From the NCBI GenBank assembly GCA_946811695.1, contig OX328125.1:40082836-40146835 (forward strand): a stretch of DNA of 64,000 nt. The letters are read 5' to 3'. The translations under genes were made by a program, and so were the position numbers. Position 1 is the stretch's first letter, and each line of letters begins with the position of its first letter. The DNA comes from Gonocerus acuteangulatus. Lineage: Eukaryota; Arthropoda; Insecta; Hemiptera; Coreidae. The notes beneath the pieces were generated by a model. The model did not search any database, had not been told where the DNA came from, and saw nothing but the letters and a program-made list of their open reading frames with translations. Below are positions 1-11,383 of this stretch, one piece after another.

Positions 1-2489
1 GCTGTTCTGATCCCTGCGTGGTGAATGGCATCTAGTTTGTTCAGCGCAGTAAGTCTGCCCGAGCCATATATGATACTTCCGTAGTCAATCTTGGCCAGTA
101 TTACTGCTTTGTAGATGGTCAACAGGGATTTTCGATCGGCACCCCAAGTTGTGTTTGCCAATACTCTGAGGAGTTTAAGCCTATCCGCTGAACGTTTTTT
201 CAGTTCATTTATATGTTCGTCCCATTTTAGTTTTGTGTCGAATGTAAGTCCTAGGAACCTGATTTTCTCTGTGTATCTTATGGGTGAATCATACAACTTT
301 ATGGTGGGTTGGTTTGAGGTTGTTCTTCGTCTGGAAAAAAGCATGCATTTCGTTTTATCAGGAGAGAATTTGAAGCCTGTCCTTTCCGACCATCTCTGTA
401 GCTTTGTTACGGCTACCTGTAGATGTTTTTGAATAAATGGTAGGCTTTCTGATCTACAAATTATAGCAAAGTCGTCGACGAATAATAACCCTTGAACTCT
501 AGATGTTATGCAGTTTGCAATTTCGTCTATTGCAATGGTAAATAACGTGGTGCTCAGGACGCTACCCTGGGGGACTCCTGTATCTTGGACTTGAAAACTG
601 GAGAGCGTGTTGCCAACCTGTACTTGGAAAGTCCTGTCCTCCAGAAAACTTTGGATGAAGGTAGGCAGGTTTCCTCGCAATCCCCAGGAGTGTATTTTCT
701 TCAATATCCCATATCTCCATGCCGTATCAAAAGCTTTATGGATGTCGAAGAATATCCCTATAGCATGTTGTTTATTTATAAATGTTTCCTGTAGATATGT
801 GTCAAGTTTCACCAGATTATCGATTGTGGATCTTCCTTTCGTGAAACCGCATTGTAGGCCATTCAGGAGCTTGTAGTTTTCCAGAACCCAGCCAAGTCTT
901 CTATTTACAATTCTTTCAAGAATTTTACACAAGCAGTTGGTGAGTGACACTGGTCTGTAGTTTGTGGCTTCGCTTGAGCATTTTCCAAGCTTGGGGATTG
1001 GGATAACGATTGCGTGTTTCCATGTTTTCGGTATGTTGCCGGTCTGCCAAATTAAGTTAAACAGTTGGAGGATTTTGAGTTTGGATGATTCTGGTAGTTT
1101 TTGGATCATTTCGTATGTCACTTCGTCTGGGCCGGGGGATTTTCCTGTAAGTCTGGCTATTGCGGATCTGAATTCGGACATAGTAAGGGGGGCGTTGTAG
1201 GGCATAGTATTTTCAGCGTCATGGAAGTGGATCAGTTCGGATTCTTGTTCAGTTTTGTATTCTGAAAATTTTGGTTCGTATCTGTGGTTCTGGTTGCTAA
1301 AGACGGTAGCAAATTCTTCTACTATATCCAGTTCGTTTGTGTTAAGCTTTCCGTTTACATTTATGTAGATTGGAGGTCTCTGGTTTTTCCCGGTTATTGC
1401 GCGGACTTTGTTCCATATTGTTGCTGAAGGGGTAGATGAGTTTATGGTGGATACATAATTTTTCCAGGAATTGGCCTTGGTCGTATTTATGATCCTCTTG
1501 CATTTTGCTTTCTCCCTTTTGTAGTTGATAAGGTTTTCTACGGACATATTTCGGATGAATTTCCTATATGCCCTTCGTCTGCTTTTAATAGCATCCTTGC
1601 ATTCTTGGTTGAACCATGGTAAGGATCGGCGTCTAGGATCAGAATTTGTTTTTGGGATGGCTTGGGATGCTGCGTCAATGATGGTTTGGGTGATTATTTC
1701 GCTTGCTTCTTTTGTGTCATTAGGGAGAGGTCCACGTATTACTGCAAGTTGTTGAAACGTGTCCCAGTCTGCATTATTCATTTTCCATCTTACTTTCTTG
1801 GTTGGATTTGGCAAGTCGGCATAGCTTGTTATAAGTATGGGAAAATGATCGCTGGAATATTGGTCTGGGAGTACATTCCATGTGGCATGCTTTATTATGT
1901 GGCTGCAGCATGTTGAAACATCTATTGCTGATAGGGTTTGATATGTATTACTGAGGAAGGTGGGTTCTCCAGTGTTGAGGATATGTAGGTTGTTGTCATA
2001 GATAGCCTTTTCGATAATGTTCCCTCTATTGTTGTCGGTCTTCGATCCCCAATATTTTGAATGGGCATTCATATCCCCCAAGAAAATCAGTGGTTTCTGG
2101 AGTTGCTTGATTAGTTGGTCTATATCCTGGTTATTCAAAGTGTTGCTGGGTGGGAGGTAAATATTTGCTATTGTAATGGGAATGTCTGTTTGGGTTTGGA
2201 TTGCTATTGCTTGAAGGTTGGTTTGAATGTTGACTATTTTGAATGGTATTTTGTTTGATATGGCGATAAGTACCCCGTTGCATGCTTTCCCCCCGAGGAG
2301 TTAGTCATAGCGGTCAATGTTATAGCCCTTAAGTGTGAAGTTGTCAGATTCCTTTAGGTTGGTTTCTTGTAGACAGATGAAATCTGGCGAGTAGTCCTGT
2401 ACTATTAGTTGCAGGTCGGTTAGGTGTGTTCTTATCCCGTTACAATTCCACTGAATTAATTTAAAGTTATTTCCGTGATTACTATACAT
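1..2489 (-). pseudogene. LINE ORF2: endonuclease-reverse transcriptase, one premature stop, runs off window
   Basis: The frame opens at an ATG at 2489 with an APE-type endonuclease start (LIQWNCNGIR, then ICLQETNL about residues 10-45). It is interrupted by one in-frame TAA at 2301-2303. I read every codon from 2300 down to position 3 in that same frame and found no other stop. The part after the stop includes the endonuclease motif FLGDMNAHSKYWGS, RT motifs SPGPDEV (near 1125) and the catalytic FVDDFAII (near 460-480). Downstream parts lie outside the window. The type of RT and endonuclease places it in the I/jockey group; the exact clade is not decidable here. Confidence 0.92.
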
Positions 2490-2508
2490 TTAGGGTGTGA
2501 TTTGTTCC

Positions 2509-2512
<4 letters not shown>

Positions 2513-2568
<56 letters not shown>
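2513..2568. repeat. (AT)n microsatellite in LINE inter-ORF region
   Basis: Uninterrupted TA dinucleotides between LINE ORF1 and ORF2. It continues into a CA/TA-rich stretch to about 2612. Confidence 0.95.
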
Positions 2569-2573
<5 letters not shown>

Positions 2574-2940
2574 TACACATATGCATACACATACACACAC
2601 ATACATACCCTCATACATACACATAACGACATGAGATATAATAAATAGCATAAAATATAATAGAAATGAAATAGAAATGGATAGCAATAGTAATATAATA
2701 GTAATAAACATGATTGAGCACATATAGATAAATTTTCTTAAACTTATATAAATATTTATAGACAGTAGCATGTGGATATATTTTCCAGGTATTATCAGAG
2801 TGTAATGCGTGGAATGATATGTTTCAATATTGTTTTGGTTTATGCGAATATATTTTTTTTTTTGTGTTGAGGGTATATTTTTTGATAAATAGTTAGGTTT
2901 CATATACATTGTTTTGTATTGTTTGTACATAATATAAATT

Positions 2941-4317
2941 TTATTTCGGGGAATCAACATCCATTTTATCATTTTCTTTCTTTCTTTGTGGTTTGGGTGT
3001 GTTGGCCGAGCTAGGTCGGGATTGTTTATTTGTGAGTACGGGTGGAGTTTTCTTATTAGGGAGTTTAGTACTGATAGAGGCTATTGTATTCTTGGACTCT
3101 GGCTTCTTATCGCCTGCCTTGCTGGGAGGCGTAAAGGTAGCCGAACCACTAGGGAGAGGTGGGGAAGTAGAGATAGCTAGGAGGGAGGGGATAGTGGTGG
3201 TAGGAGGAGGAGGGAGAGGTGGGGAAGGAGAGAGTACAGGAGGGAGAGAGAGGGTATGAGGAGATGAGAGAGAGGGAATGAGGGGTAGGGAGGAGAGGGG
3301 AGGGGAGAGGGGTGGGGAGCTCGCAGCTCCAGTCTTCCTATCGCTTCCAACTAAGGAAGTTGTATGAGAATTTTCATTAATTTTTTGTTCAAATAAATCT
3401 GTTTGTATTCCTATTTCTGTTGTTGCTGTCTTTTTGGTATTTGTTCTTAATAGAATTTCAGAATATTTTGGCGTTTTTAGTAATAGATTTTGGGGTTCGT
3501 TATTAAAAAATTTCTTTTTAGCTAATCCGTAAGTTATTTTCTCATTTATTTGTATTTTTTTTATTTCTTTTTCAATTGTGAAATTTGGGCAGTTTTTGTC
3601 AAAACTATTGTGTGGTCCTTTGCAAACCGCACACATCACCGGGCCACTGCAGGCTCCCTCGTGTTTTGGGTTGCTACAAGTGCTGCACATGAATGGTTTT
3701 GTACAGAAAAACTTTACATGCCCGAATTGTAAGCACCTAGTACACCTAGTTGGGTTCGGGTAATAAGGTTTTACAGGTATGTTAAGGTAACCAACTTTAA
3801 TGTTTCGCGGTAGGTCGGGAATTCCAAAGGTGAGGAGGTAACTATGGGTGTTTATTACTTCATTGTTCCTTTTAATAGAGAAACGGTGAATATCCGTCAC
3901 ATTTTGGGATTTTAATTCCATTTTTGCTTCTTCTATATCTACCACGTCCAAATCGTAGCAGCGAATCACTCCCTGGCTACTATTTAATTTAGAATGTGGG
4001 GTAACTTCAACTTCCATGTCATTACATAATTTACTACAACTAATTAGTTTTTTGGATTGTGCTTCATTAGTAACCTCTACAAGTAGGGTACCTTCCTTCA
4101 GTTTTTTAATAGTCTTAACTGTACCGACGAACCCAATCACTGCTTTATTAATAAAGAAAGGGCTAATTTTATTAAAATTTCCCTCTCCCTTCCGTTTAAT
4201 AATTAGGAATTTTGGAATATTTTCCATAGTTGGGGCGTTTTCTAAATCCGCCGTCGAGGGGGGGGATAGCGACGGCGGGGTATCTACCCTAGGCCGTTTG
4301 TCGGGTGGTTTTCGCAT
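2941..4317 (-). CDS. LINE ORF1: Gag-like nucleic-acid-binding protein with zinc knuckles
   Basis: A 458-residue open frame. Around residues 190-245 there are three cysteine-rich knuckles: CTRCLQFGHVKFFC is a classic CX2CX4HX4C, followed by CSTCSNPKHEGAC and CAVCKGPHNSFDKNC. The C-terminal third is rich in proline and serine (repeated PPLSPP and PPPPTTT-like stretches) and ends in a basic, acidic tail. Proteins of this kind coat LINE RNA in the retrotransposition particle. It lies 450 bp upstream of ORF2 on the same strand. No disabling change is visible, unlike ORF2. Confidence 0.93.
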   Translation of the reverse strand: MRKPPDKRPRVDTPPSLSPPSTADLENAPTMENIPKFLIIKRKGEGNFNKISPFFINKAVIGFVGTVKTIKKLKEGTLLVEVTNEAQSKKLISCSKLCNDMEVEVTPHSKLNSSQGVIRCYDLDVVDIEEAKMELKSQNVTDIHRFSIKRNNEVINTHSYLLTFGIPDLPRNIKVGYLNIPVKPYYPNPTRCTRCLQFGHVKFFCTKPFMCSTCSNPKHEGACSGPVMCAVCKGPHNSFDKNCPNFTIEKEIKKIQINEKITYGLAKKKFFNNEPQNLLLKTPKYSEILLRTNTKKTATTEIGIQTDLFEQKINENSHTTSLVGSDRKTGAASSPPLSPPLSSLPLIPSLSSPHTLSLPPVLSPSPPLPPPPTTTIPSLLAISTSPPLPSGSATFTPPSKAGDKKPESKNTIASISTKLPNKKTPPVLTNKQSRPSSANTPKPQRKKENDKMDVDSPK

Positions 4318-4845
4318 CTTAACTGGAGGTAAGAATGCGAATGAATATATAGACTTTTAATATTTCACCAATACTGAGTGGAAAAAAGAACAAACAAAAA
4401 AAAATCAGAGAGAACGTAATTTATTATCGAGAAAAAAAATAAAATAAATAAATTTATGATTACTTGTAGGAGAAACACCCAAGAAGAACGAAAAACAACA
4501 AAAAACAATAAAGAAAAATAAACGGTACCTTACATTCTTTTACATTGTTAGTGTAAAAGAATAAGAATTTGAGTATAGAAAGTCTAATGCCTGTCGAGGG
4601 AAGCTCAGCTAATCCTTCGGACCGATGCTCTCTCGTCGGGGGCTTGAAACTGACTGAGTGAGTGATTGGTATTTGACAAATATATAGTATAAACAAATTG
4701 GAAAACAATCATCCCCAATTTGCTTATTACACAAAACCTACTTAATCGATTTAACAAAAAACAGGTTTTCTCAGGCTAGAAGAATAATTCCAATTCGGAT
4801 TGATATTTTAAATAAATGTGACAGTAAAGAAATAGTTGCTCTGAC

Positions 4846-4847
<2 letters not shown>

Positions 4848-4913
<66 letters not shown>

Positions 4914-4958
4914 ATTATTATTATATTAAATTTTAACGTCCATTTATTATTAACTAGG

Positions 4959-5018
<60 letters not shown>
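4848..5018. repeat. (TA)n, (ATT)n and second (TA)n around a SINE tail fragment
   Basis: Two TA runs (about 4848-4908 and 4964-5018) flank a short ATT run and a piece at about 4924-4963 that matches the tail of the tRNA-headed SINE family (minus orientation, containing ttttaacgtccatttatta). Nothing coding is visible from 4735 to 5395. Confidence 0.85.
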
Positions 5019-5022
<4 letters not shown>

Positions 5023-5395
5023 TTGTGGTACTTATAAGATGGAGCTAAAGTAGAGAAGTTCAATACTCACTGAATAGGTAGAAATGTTTTGGCAACTATC
5101 TTCATCGGTTTCCTGGTGAGATCCTGAGTTTTATTTTTTCACCATCTGTCTTCCAAGTAAACTCAGTGCTCAGAGTTGAGTCTTCTTGATTTCATTATAA
5201 TCAGTATATATATATTAACAAACAACAGTAACACTGTGTGCAAAATATCAAACTTTTCAAAACATCGTTAATTATACTAGTTTTCTTACTGGGCCCACAT
5301 GTGAATAATTTAAATTAGAGTGACATCTTCTTTTAAAATAACTTTGTATTTCTATTAATTCTTTTTGTAGTCTGATCTTTCTTTATATTTTTTAG

Positions 5396-5909
5396 GAAAA
5401 GTTAATCCCACTCAGTGTGAAGCTATAACCATGGTTGCTGCTCAGGTTATGGGAAATCATGTTGCTGTAACAATTGGAGGCTCCAATGGCCACTTTGAGT
5501 TGAACGTTTTTAAGCCTATGATGGTTTCCAATGTGTTGAGATCCATCAGGCTCCTTGGAGATTCTAGCAAGGCATTCACAAATAAGTGTGTCGTTGGTAT
5601 CCAGGCTGACAAGGAAAGAATTTCAAAACTCTTACATGAATCTCTTATGTTGGTCACTGCTCTTAATCCTCATATTGGTTATGATAAGGTAAGGATATTT
5701 TAATGTACAAAATGTGTTTATCTTAGGATATTTATAAATGTTTATTACTATAATATATTTTAATAATGAAATTTTCCCAGGCTGCTTTGGTTGCGAAGAC
5801 TGCGCACAAGGAAAAAACTACTTTAAAAGAAGCTGTTAAACTCAAAGTGTTGACATCAGAAGAATTTGATAAATTTGTGAAGCCAGAAGAAATGCTTGGC
5901 CCAAAATAA
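5396..5909 (+). CDS. FH: Fumarate hydratase (class II fumarase), last two exons
   Basis: Exon 5396-5688 follows a tttag acceptor and ends at gtaagg; exon 5781-5909 follows cccag and ends in TAA. The joined peptide starts [10 protein letters not shown], which in class II fumarases directly follows the GSSxMP signature. It continues with [39 protein letters not shown] sequence and ends EEMLGPK, the usual fumarase terminus. The enzyme interconverts fumarate and malate in mitochondria and cytosol. The first exon enters in phase 1, so one G comes from the preceding exon. Roughly 340 upstream residues must lie left of the window. An ATTAAA near 6012 may serve as poly(A) signal. Confidence 0.97.
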
Positions 5910-6839
5910 ATACTCATCATACTTCACTTTTTAATGTAAAATTTGTAAATAATAAGCTTCTCACTCAATTTCTCTTTGTAAGATATTATTTTGTAACTAT
6001 TACTGTTATTTAAATTAAATACTTTATTTGCTTTTGTCTCTGTTTTGCCAATACATTTGTTAAAAAAAAATATTTTTTTTTTACTTTCTGTAATGAAAAT
6101 CATTATTGGATAAGTCCTTTCCTAACATGATTTAAATCCAATTTACTGACAAAAATGTATACATCTAATGTATTTCTTAATAAACCAAATCTTTTGGAAA
6201 AAGTGACAAATATATTGAAGTGTCTTAATGATGCATCCTTGAAGCTAATTTTAGTAAGGCTTTTTTGTATCAAAAACATTTTGAGCTACACATGTAAGGA
6301 CTAAAACCAGAAGGAACATGTGAAGCTTGAATTAATCAATATCACTACGCCTTACAATATTTCAAGAGACCATCTCTGTCAATGGCCTGTTAATACAAAA
6401 ACAGGCTTATAATAAACAAAATGCTAAAAAGCTTCTTATAATAAACAATGACGGGACTCGTTCTAGTAGAATGGATAGCGTGTCTGGTTCTTAACACGTT
6501 GAAGACCGCATTGCAAAATCGTATTTCTCACATATGGACTGGCATTTTTTTTTTTTTTTACATAAAATAATATATTAATTTTCTTTTAACTTAATATCAG
6601 CACCAACATTTTTTAATTTAAAATTCAAAACGTAAATTTTTCTTGATTCAACAATGAAATTAATTAAAATAATATGCTTTTTGTATGATTTGAAAATAGA
6701 TTTTGATTTTTTCCAAGTCTAATGAAGATATGAATGTTTAATTTCATGTTCTCCTCTTTGACCCCTAGAATTTATTCAATTGAAGATCCAATTCCCAGGG
6801 ATTTTCTTATATTAGTGTAGTTCCTGCATGAAATTAATA

Positions 6840-7703
6840 GAGTAGAACTTGGATTATTCGAACCCCTAGGGACCGATAGCAAAGTTCGAATTATCCAAAA
6901 TTCGAATTACAAAAGTTTTTGAAAATAAAGGGGAGTAAAAAATCGAATTTCACATTTTTTAATTAAAAAAAAATACATAATTTTATTTAAACAATAACAA
7001 ACATTTCATAAATTGATGATTACGTACGTATAAAAAAAGTAAAAATAAAAGTCTATTGTTTTGAAAAAAGTCATTTTCATGGACAAAATTTTTTTTTTTG
7101 ATTTTTCAGGTAAGTTGATAAAGTGTTAGAAGCAATTCTAAAGTCCTTGGGCATTTCAGATTTTTTCTTTATTCCTTTTTCAGCTTCTTTAATCGCAGCT
7201 ATTTTCTTTGACAACGTTAAAGTTTTATAACTTCTAGTCTTCGACATCTTAAATCAACAACTCACTGAACAGGAGAAATTCAAGGCACAAACAATAAAAC
7301 AGATCTATATAGGCACTGGCTGACTTATAACTGAATCAGAAATGAAGATCGGAGGGATGGTGGGAGGGAATTCTAGGATAAAACGACAGGACGTAACTAT
7401 AACAACCCTCACCACTTTGCAGAACTCCTAGAGTCCAAGAACTAGACTATGAGACCGCCGAACTTCTTGTACCGGAACCCCTACATCTGTGTCTTACTAT
7501 CCTTCTTACTCGAGGGGAGAATATTTTAACAAAATTTAAGATTGAACACTTCCTATTGGAGGTAAAGACTTGTAAAAAATTCGAATTATCCAAAATTTTA
7601 TTCGAATTAACCACAATTTTTTTACATTGTTTATGCCCTAAATTCTAGGGACCGAGAGAAATATTCGAATTAACCACAATTTCGAATTATCCATGTTCCA
7701 CCA
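6840..7703 (-). mobile_element. pogo/Tigger-like DNA transposon remnant
   Basis: The ends are inverted: left AGTAGAACTTGGATTATTCG, right (reverse complement) GGTGGAACATGGATAATTCG. Both are followed inside by copies of CTAGGGACCGA and runs of TTCGAATTA. The interior encodes a pogo-type DNA-binding head but no DDE domain, so the element is internally deleted. A clear TA target duplication is not preserved. Confidence 0.75.
7077..7247 (-). pseudogene. CENP-B/pogo-type helix-turn-helix fragment
   Basis: A 56-codon frame inside the Tigger remnant begins MSKTRSYKTLTLSKKIAAIK and continues with an HTH of the psq/CENP-B N-terminal type (IASNTLSTYLKNQKKK). In Tigger transposases this domain binds the terminal repeats. 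A TGA at 7077-7079 ends it; the remaining transposase is missing. Confidence 0.72.
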
Positions 7704-8036
7704 TCAGAAGCTCCCCTACATCACAGCTGCATGAAGGTGGGTATAGGTTTAGGAAAAGGTATTCGTGGCTAAGTAGGCAGTGACCGATCCTTAACAACAG
7801 AACAACTTCTTCTCTTCTTGAAGATCGTTCACTAGTGTGCCACAGTTTCAATATTGTCCTTATTTTTCTTAGCCCTTTCTCGTCTTTCTCAAGCCAATGT
7901 TTGGTACAGAGCCTGAGTAGTGATTCTTTTATTAGATTTTTCCAGTCGGAATACATTATTTGATCCTCTATTCTATCATTGGCATTTACTGACGAAGAGA
8001 GCTTATCAACTGCCTCATTCTGCTTAATGCCACTGT
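7690..8036 (-). pseudogene. LINE ORF2 C-terminal fragment (RNase H end and cysteine tail)
   Basis: Reading downward from 8036 the frame gives HSGIKQNEAVDKLSS, matching the last RNase H motif (HxGIxGNExAD) of I/R1-group LINEs. Then come RREEVVLLLRIGHCLLSHEY and PPSCSCDVGELLMVEH, the zinc-like tail found after RNase H. The frame is lost on both sides. It directly abuts the Tigger remnant and is probably a different, older LINE than the one at 1-4700. Confidence 0.8.
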
Positions 8037-8114
8037 GAATTTAATAGTTTCTTTAAAGAGCAAGCTTTCGAAGGATACAGCTTTATCCTTCAGTGTGTCT
8101 TGGAAAGTCACTCT

Positions 8115-8760
8115 AAACCAGAGTTGCCCAACCCAAATCGATAGGTACGCCTCTTAAATTTTTTTTTTTAAAAAAGGAGGGCCTTATTACAATAAAACAA
8201 CAAATTATTTAATTTTTTTATTTTTGGACAACATTCAAAATATGCTATTACCTTACAATTAACATGACACTTGTTTTTCTATTTTATTAGAGATTTTTTT
8301 AATATCAACAGACAATTTAGACAATCAACTATGATGCATGTTCTCGTTGATTGATCATGTTTTCATTGAGCAACATGCTGCGATACATTTCTTTACCAGG
8401 TTTAATTTGTAAAAAAATGACTCGCAGCGATAAGTAGTTCCAAGTGCTGATAAAATGCTTATTGCGATAAAATGCATAGCCAATCGTTTTAAATTAGGAA
8501 ATTTTTTCTTTGAGAATATATTTTTGATAAATCACGTTTATAGTTATTTAACAAAAGGAAATGAACCAAACTTGTTTGACCACAATTGATTTCCATAGAG
8601 CGGAAGCTTTGCTACCAAGGTTTTTCTATTTTGTTAACAATCGGTAATCAACTAATTTTCATCTTATTCTTCTTCTGGTTAAGCTCATTCAGTTTCATGG
8701 TTACATCTGTTAGAAAAAATAAATCTGGAAGCCTTTGATCATTGAAAGTTGACTTATATT
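8115..8760 (-). mobile_element. hAT-type transposon remnant (ZBED5/SCAND3-like transposase piece)
   Basis: The frame at 8752-8649 reads QRLPDLFFLTDVTMKLNELN, a segment characteristic of hAT transposases of the ZBED5-like kind. It ends at a stop and the rest is too decayed to follow. The start near 8115 (agagttgcccaaccc) resembles a hAT terminus. Confidence 0.6.
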
Positions 8761-8826
8761 ATGAGCATTAATGTTTGTGAAAATTTAAATTTATTCTCTT
8801 AGTTTCCAAAATCGCAATAAGCAGTT

Positions 8827-9060
8827 TTAACCCTTTAGTGGGCATAATCCCTGAATGGGGATGGCAGATGAAAAATTCTCTTACAGGTTCGCTGTTGGCG
8901 TCAAGAAGTCCCTATCAGTTCTCATAGAGTAAGAATATCCCTTCAAGCCCACACCACTACCTGTACTGAGGAATTCTGTCAAGTGCCATCCCCGTATGGG
9001 GATTATGCCCACCCCGATGGCCCTTCCTACCTAAGTTACCTGGTGTCATTAGCACTCCTT
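8827..9060. repeat. TTAA-CCCTTT repeat end, possible piggyBac-like MITE
   Basis: TTAACCCTTTAGTGGGCATA at about 8829 has the form of a piggyBac-type end (TTAA target plus CCCTTT). The following 150 bp contain an inverted pair, gggataat-type against attatgcccacccc near 9001-9017. The right terminus is not recognisable. Confidence 0.35.
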
Positions 9061-10248
9061 GTGACTCACATCGTCTAGACTTCAATTTATAACTGTAAGT
9101 ATTTTATAGTAGACTTAAGATATGTTTTTGCTAATAATAAGTCAAGTTTGACTTGTTGCTATGATAATATTCCTCTTTTACAGTACAAGTGTATAAGATC
9201 ATATAAGCAAGAGTAATTTCAAAAGTGTAATGACACTAGAAAATGAAATTTGTAATTATGTTTATGCAAGTGTATTATTTTTAAACCAATATACACTGCT
9301 CTGTGCATGATTCAAGTGATATTTGCAACATTATAAAGCAAACCTATACTCGTCAGTATTATGTGGGTTTAGTATCAGTTTTGCTGAGTTCTTACAGACA
9401 AGTCGCTAAGGGGCACAATCCTCATAGGAGGATATATTGGAAACCAGAAATTACATTTATCATTGGCTAATCTAACGAACTGGCATTCTTAGGGGAGTAA
9501 CTAGGCATAATTTGCAACACTAAATGTATTTTAACCTAACTAGCAAAATTTGGCCTATAAAGGGCTACACCACATTTTGGTGTAATAAATGAGAGCGCTG
9601 TATTCAGATTCCAGTTCCAGATTTTCTTTCTGCTTGATGACCAAATTTTATTTTCTCGTTGTTATAAAGGACCAAAAATTATTTTGGAAACAAATCTATG
9701 GGGCGAGGCAGGGGTGGATCCAAACAAAATTTTCTTTTCGAAAACTGTCTATAGTCCAAATGTCTAAAATAATATAGACAGTTAGAAACTTCAATTGGGC
9801 CAAAGGTTTAGACCTTCATAAGTGCGCTCTATATAGACTAATAAATCTGTGATCTGAGACATAAATATAACATTTATTTATCCTTTATTATGACAAACCA
9901 CTACTTTTCGGTGAGCCAAAGAGTGTATCTGATATCCAATTACTTATTTAGTATGCAAAGTATCTTTCAGAAGCAAGAAAAAAAAACAATTTTGGATAAA
10001 TTATATTAGTTTTTCAATGGGGGGAAAACGCAACATGGAAATATGATGCTACTGAAATATTAGTTACAGTTTCGAAATGAGACATGAAATAAAAATTGTT
10101 TTGCCAAACATTTTTGCTTTTCATAAAGCTCTTGTGTAGCCATTACCTTAAAGAACATACCACAATTTACCAACCTAGTGGTAAATATTAGTAAAAAACC
10201 TTAAGTACAATCAAGAAATGTTCAAGTTTCATACCCCATAGGCATATG

Positions 10249-10294
<46 letters not shown>

Positions 10295-10620
10295 ATAGTT
10301 CAAATTTGGAAGTGTATGTGAACCATTTTTTCAGTAAAATTAACGCAAACAAATTATTTTGTTCATTTTTAGTTTGATCTGGACAATCGGATGAAACCAT
10401 TTTCAAGGTAATATTGTTAACCATTTTTGAGGAAATTGGAAAAAATCAAGAATTTGGATTTCAGGTGCTCAAAAACAAGTCAGACTTGATTATAGTTGAT
10501 ACATGACAACTTTTTGGCCGATTCTCTGGATTGAAAGTGTTCTGTCAAATTAAAATATATTGCACAAAGTAAGAAGATCCAGAGTGAATCTGTCATAAGA
10601 GTTTCCTCCCTGAGGATATA
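9061..10620. other. No gene seen; decayed AT-rich intergenic DNA
   Basis: No exon with animal-like coding and splice signals is visible on either strand. The stretch contains an A42 homopolymer at about 10250-10291. Confidence 0.7.
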
Positions 10621-10621
10621 T

Positions 10622-11024
10622 TACTTAAACAGGTGGAAGGTCATGCGTATATAAAACTTGTCAACTTCACATAATATGCTTTATTTATCGCTCTACATGT
10701 TTCGCGTCCCTTGACGCCTCTTCAGGAGCAATTAATTATACATAAATCAATTTAGCTATAGCTAAGGAAGACCTTCCACAGGCTGAGCCACGGCCATACC
10801 AATACAATAAAGCTAATAAAGCTGTTGTCCATCAGCTGTTTCTAATTGATAGTTTCTTCTACCTGCGGAAAGTCTTCCTTAGCTAAGGCTAAATTTATTT
10901 ATATATAATTAAGTTGCTCGTGAAAAGGCATCAAGGGACAAGAAACATGTAGAGCGATAAATAAAACATAAGTGAAGTTGACGAGTTTTATATAAGCATG
11001 ACCTTCTGCCTATTTAAATAATAG
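10622..11024. mobile_element. Small palindromic retroelement relic, two arms of about 155 bp
   Basis: The left arm (about 10622-10780) and right arm (about 10870-11024) are inverted copies at roughly 85% identity by eye, around a 90-bp spacer. Each contains ctctacatgtttc or its complement, the core of a hammerhead-like motif. The inverted layout and ribozyme resemble Penelope-like element terminal repeats, but no coding sequence is present. Confidence 0.75.
10682..10733 (-). ncRNA. Hammerhead-like self-cleaving ribozyme motif, well-formed copy
   Basis: On the minus strand: stem I 5' side TTGCTC, box CTGAAGA, stem II GCGTC-AAGG-GACGC (five pairs), box GAAA, stem III C/G closed around AT, cleavage triplet GTA, then GAGCGA pairing back to stem I (six pairs counting one G-U). 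One extra G lies between the CTGAAGA box and stem II. Stem III is too short for a monomer, but ACATGT is self-complementary, as in retroelement hammerheads that act as dimers. The other arm (10913-10965) has the boxes mutated to GTGAAAA and AGAAAC. Confidence 0.65.
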
Positions 11025-11383
11025 ATTGAAAAAAAAGGGTCGCGATTTTATAATAATCCCTAAGGATTATTCATGGCATTTTGACAGGAATAACTTAGGA
11101 AAAGGTAGGTTTACATCATAAAATAAGAGGAGACTGTTACAAAAACGTACCCTTACATACATTGAAAACAAAAATTATAAAATGGATATTTTAATGTTTC
11201 TTCTTAAAGGATCAATTTGAAACATCTTTCTTGAGACAATAGTCTATAAATACATATAAATATTTAACAAGGTAATAAAATAAAACTTTACTAAGACTTG
11301 TATAATATGACATATACATTAACACTGATAGTATATGCGAAAACAAAAATTTACTTCAGGGTTGTAGGTGTTCCTTGGAAGCT

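Larger units (their letters stand above)
1..4700 (-). mobile_element. Near-intact non-LTR retrotransposon (I/jockey-group LINE), 3' end beyond window
   Basis: Two open reading frames lie in LINE order on the minus strand. ORF1 (4317 to 2941) carries retroviral-type zinc knuckles. ORF2 (from 2489) starts with an APE-type endonuclease and runs into a reverse transcriptase. About 350-400 bp before ORF1 looks like 5' UTR, its outer limit unclear (about 4700). A 450-bp inter-ORF gap contains a (TA)n tract. The 3' part of ORF2, any RNase H domain and the tail lie left of position 1. The coding density and single disabling codon suggest a recent insertion. The next gene to the right holds only the last two fumarase exons, so the LINE may sit antisense in a fumarase intron; that is inference. 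Confidence 0.93.

Noticed and set aside
2490..2972. 160-codon frame between LINE ORF1 and ORF2
   Set aside because: It runs through the (TA)n and CA microsatellite, giving YIYIYI and VCVCVC repeats, and overlaps ORF1 out of frame.
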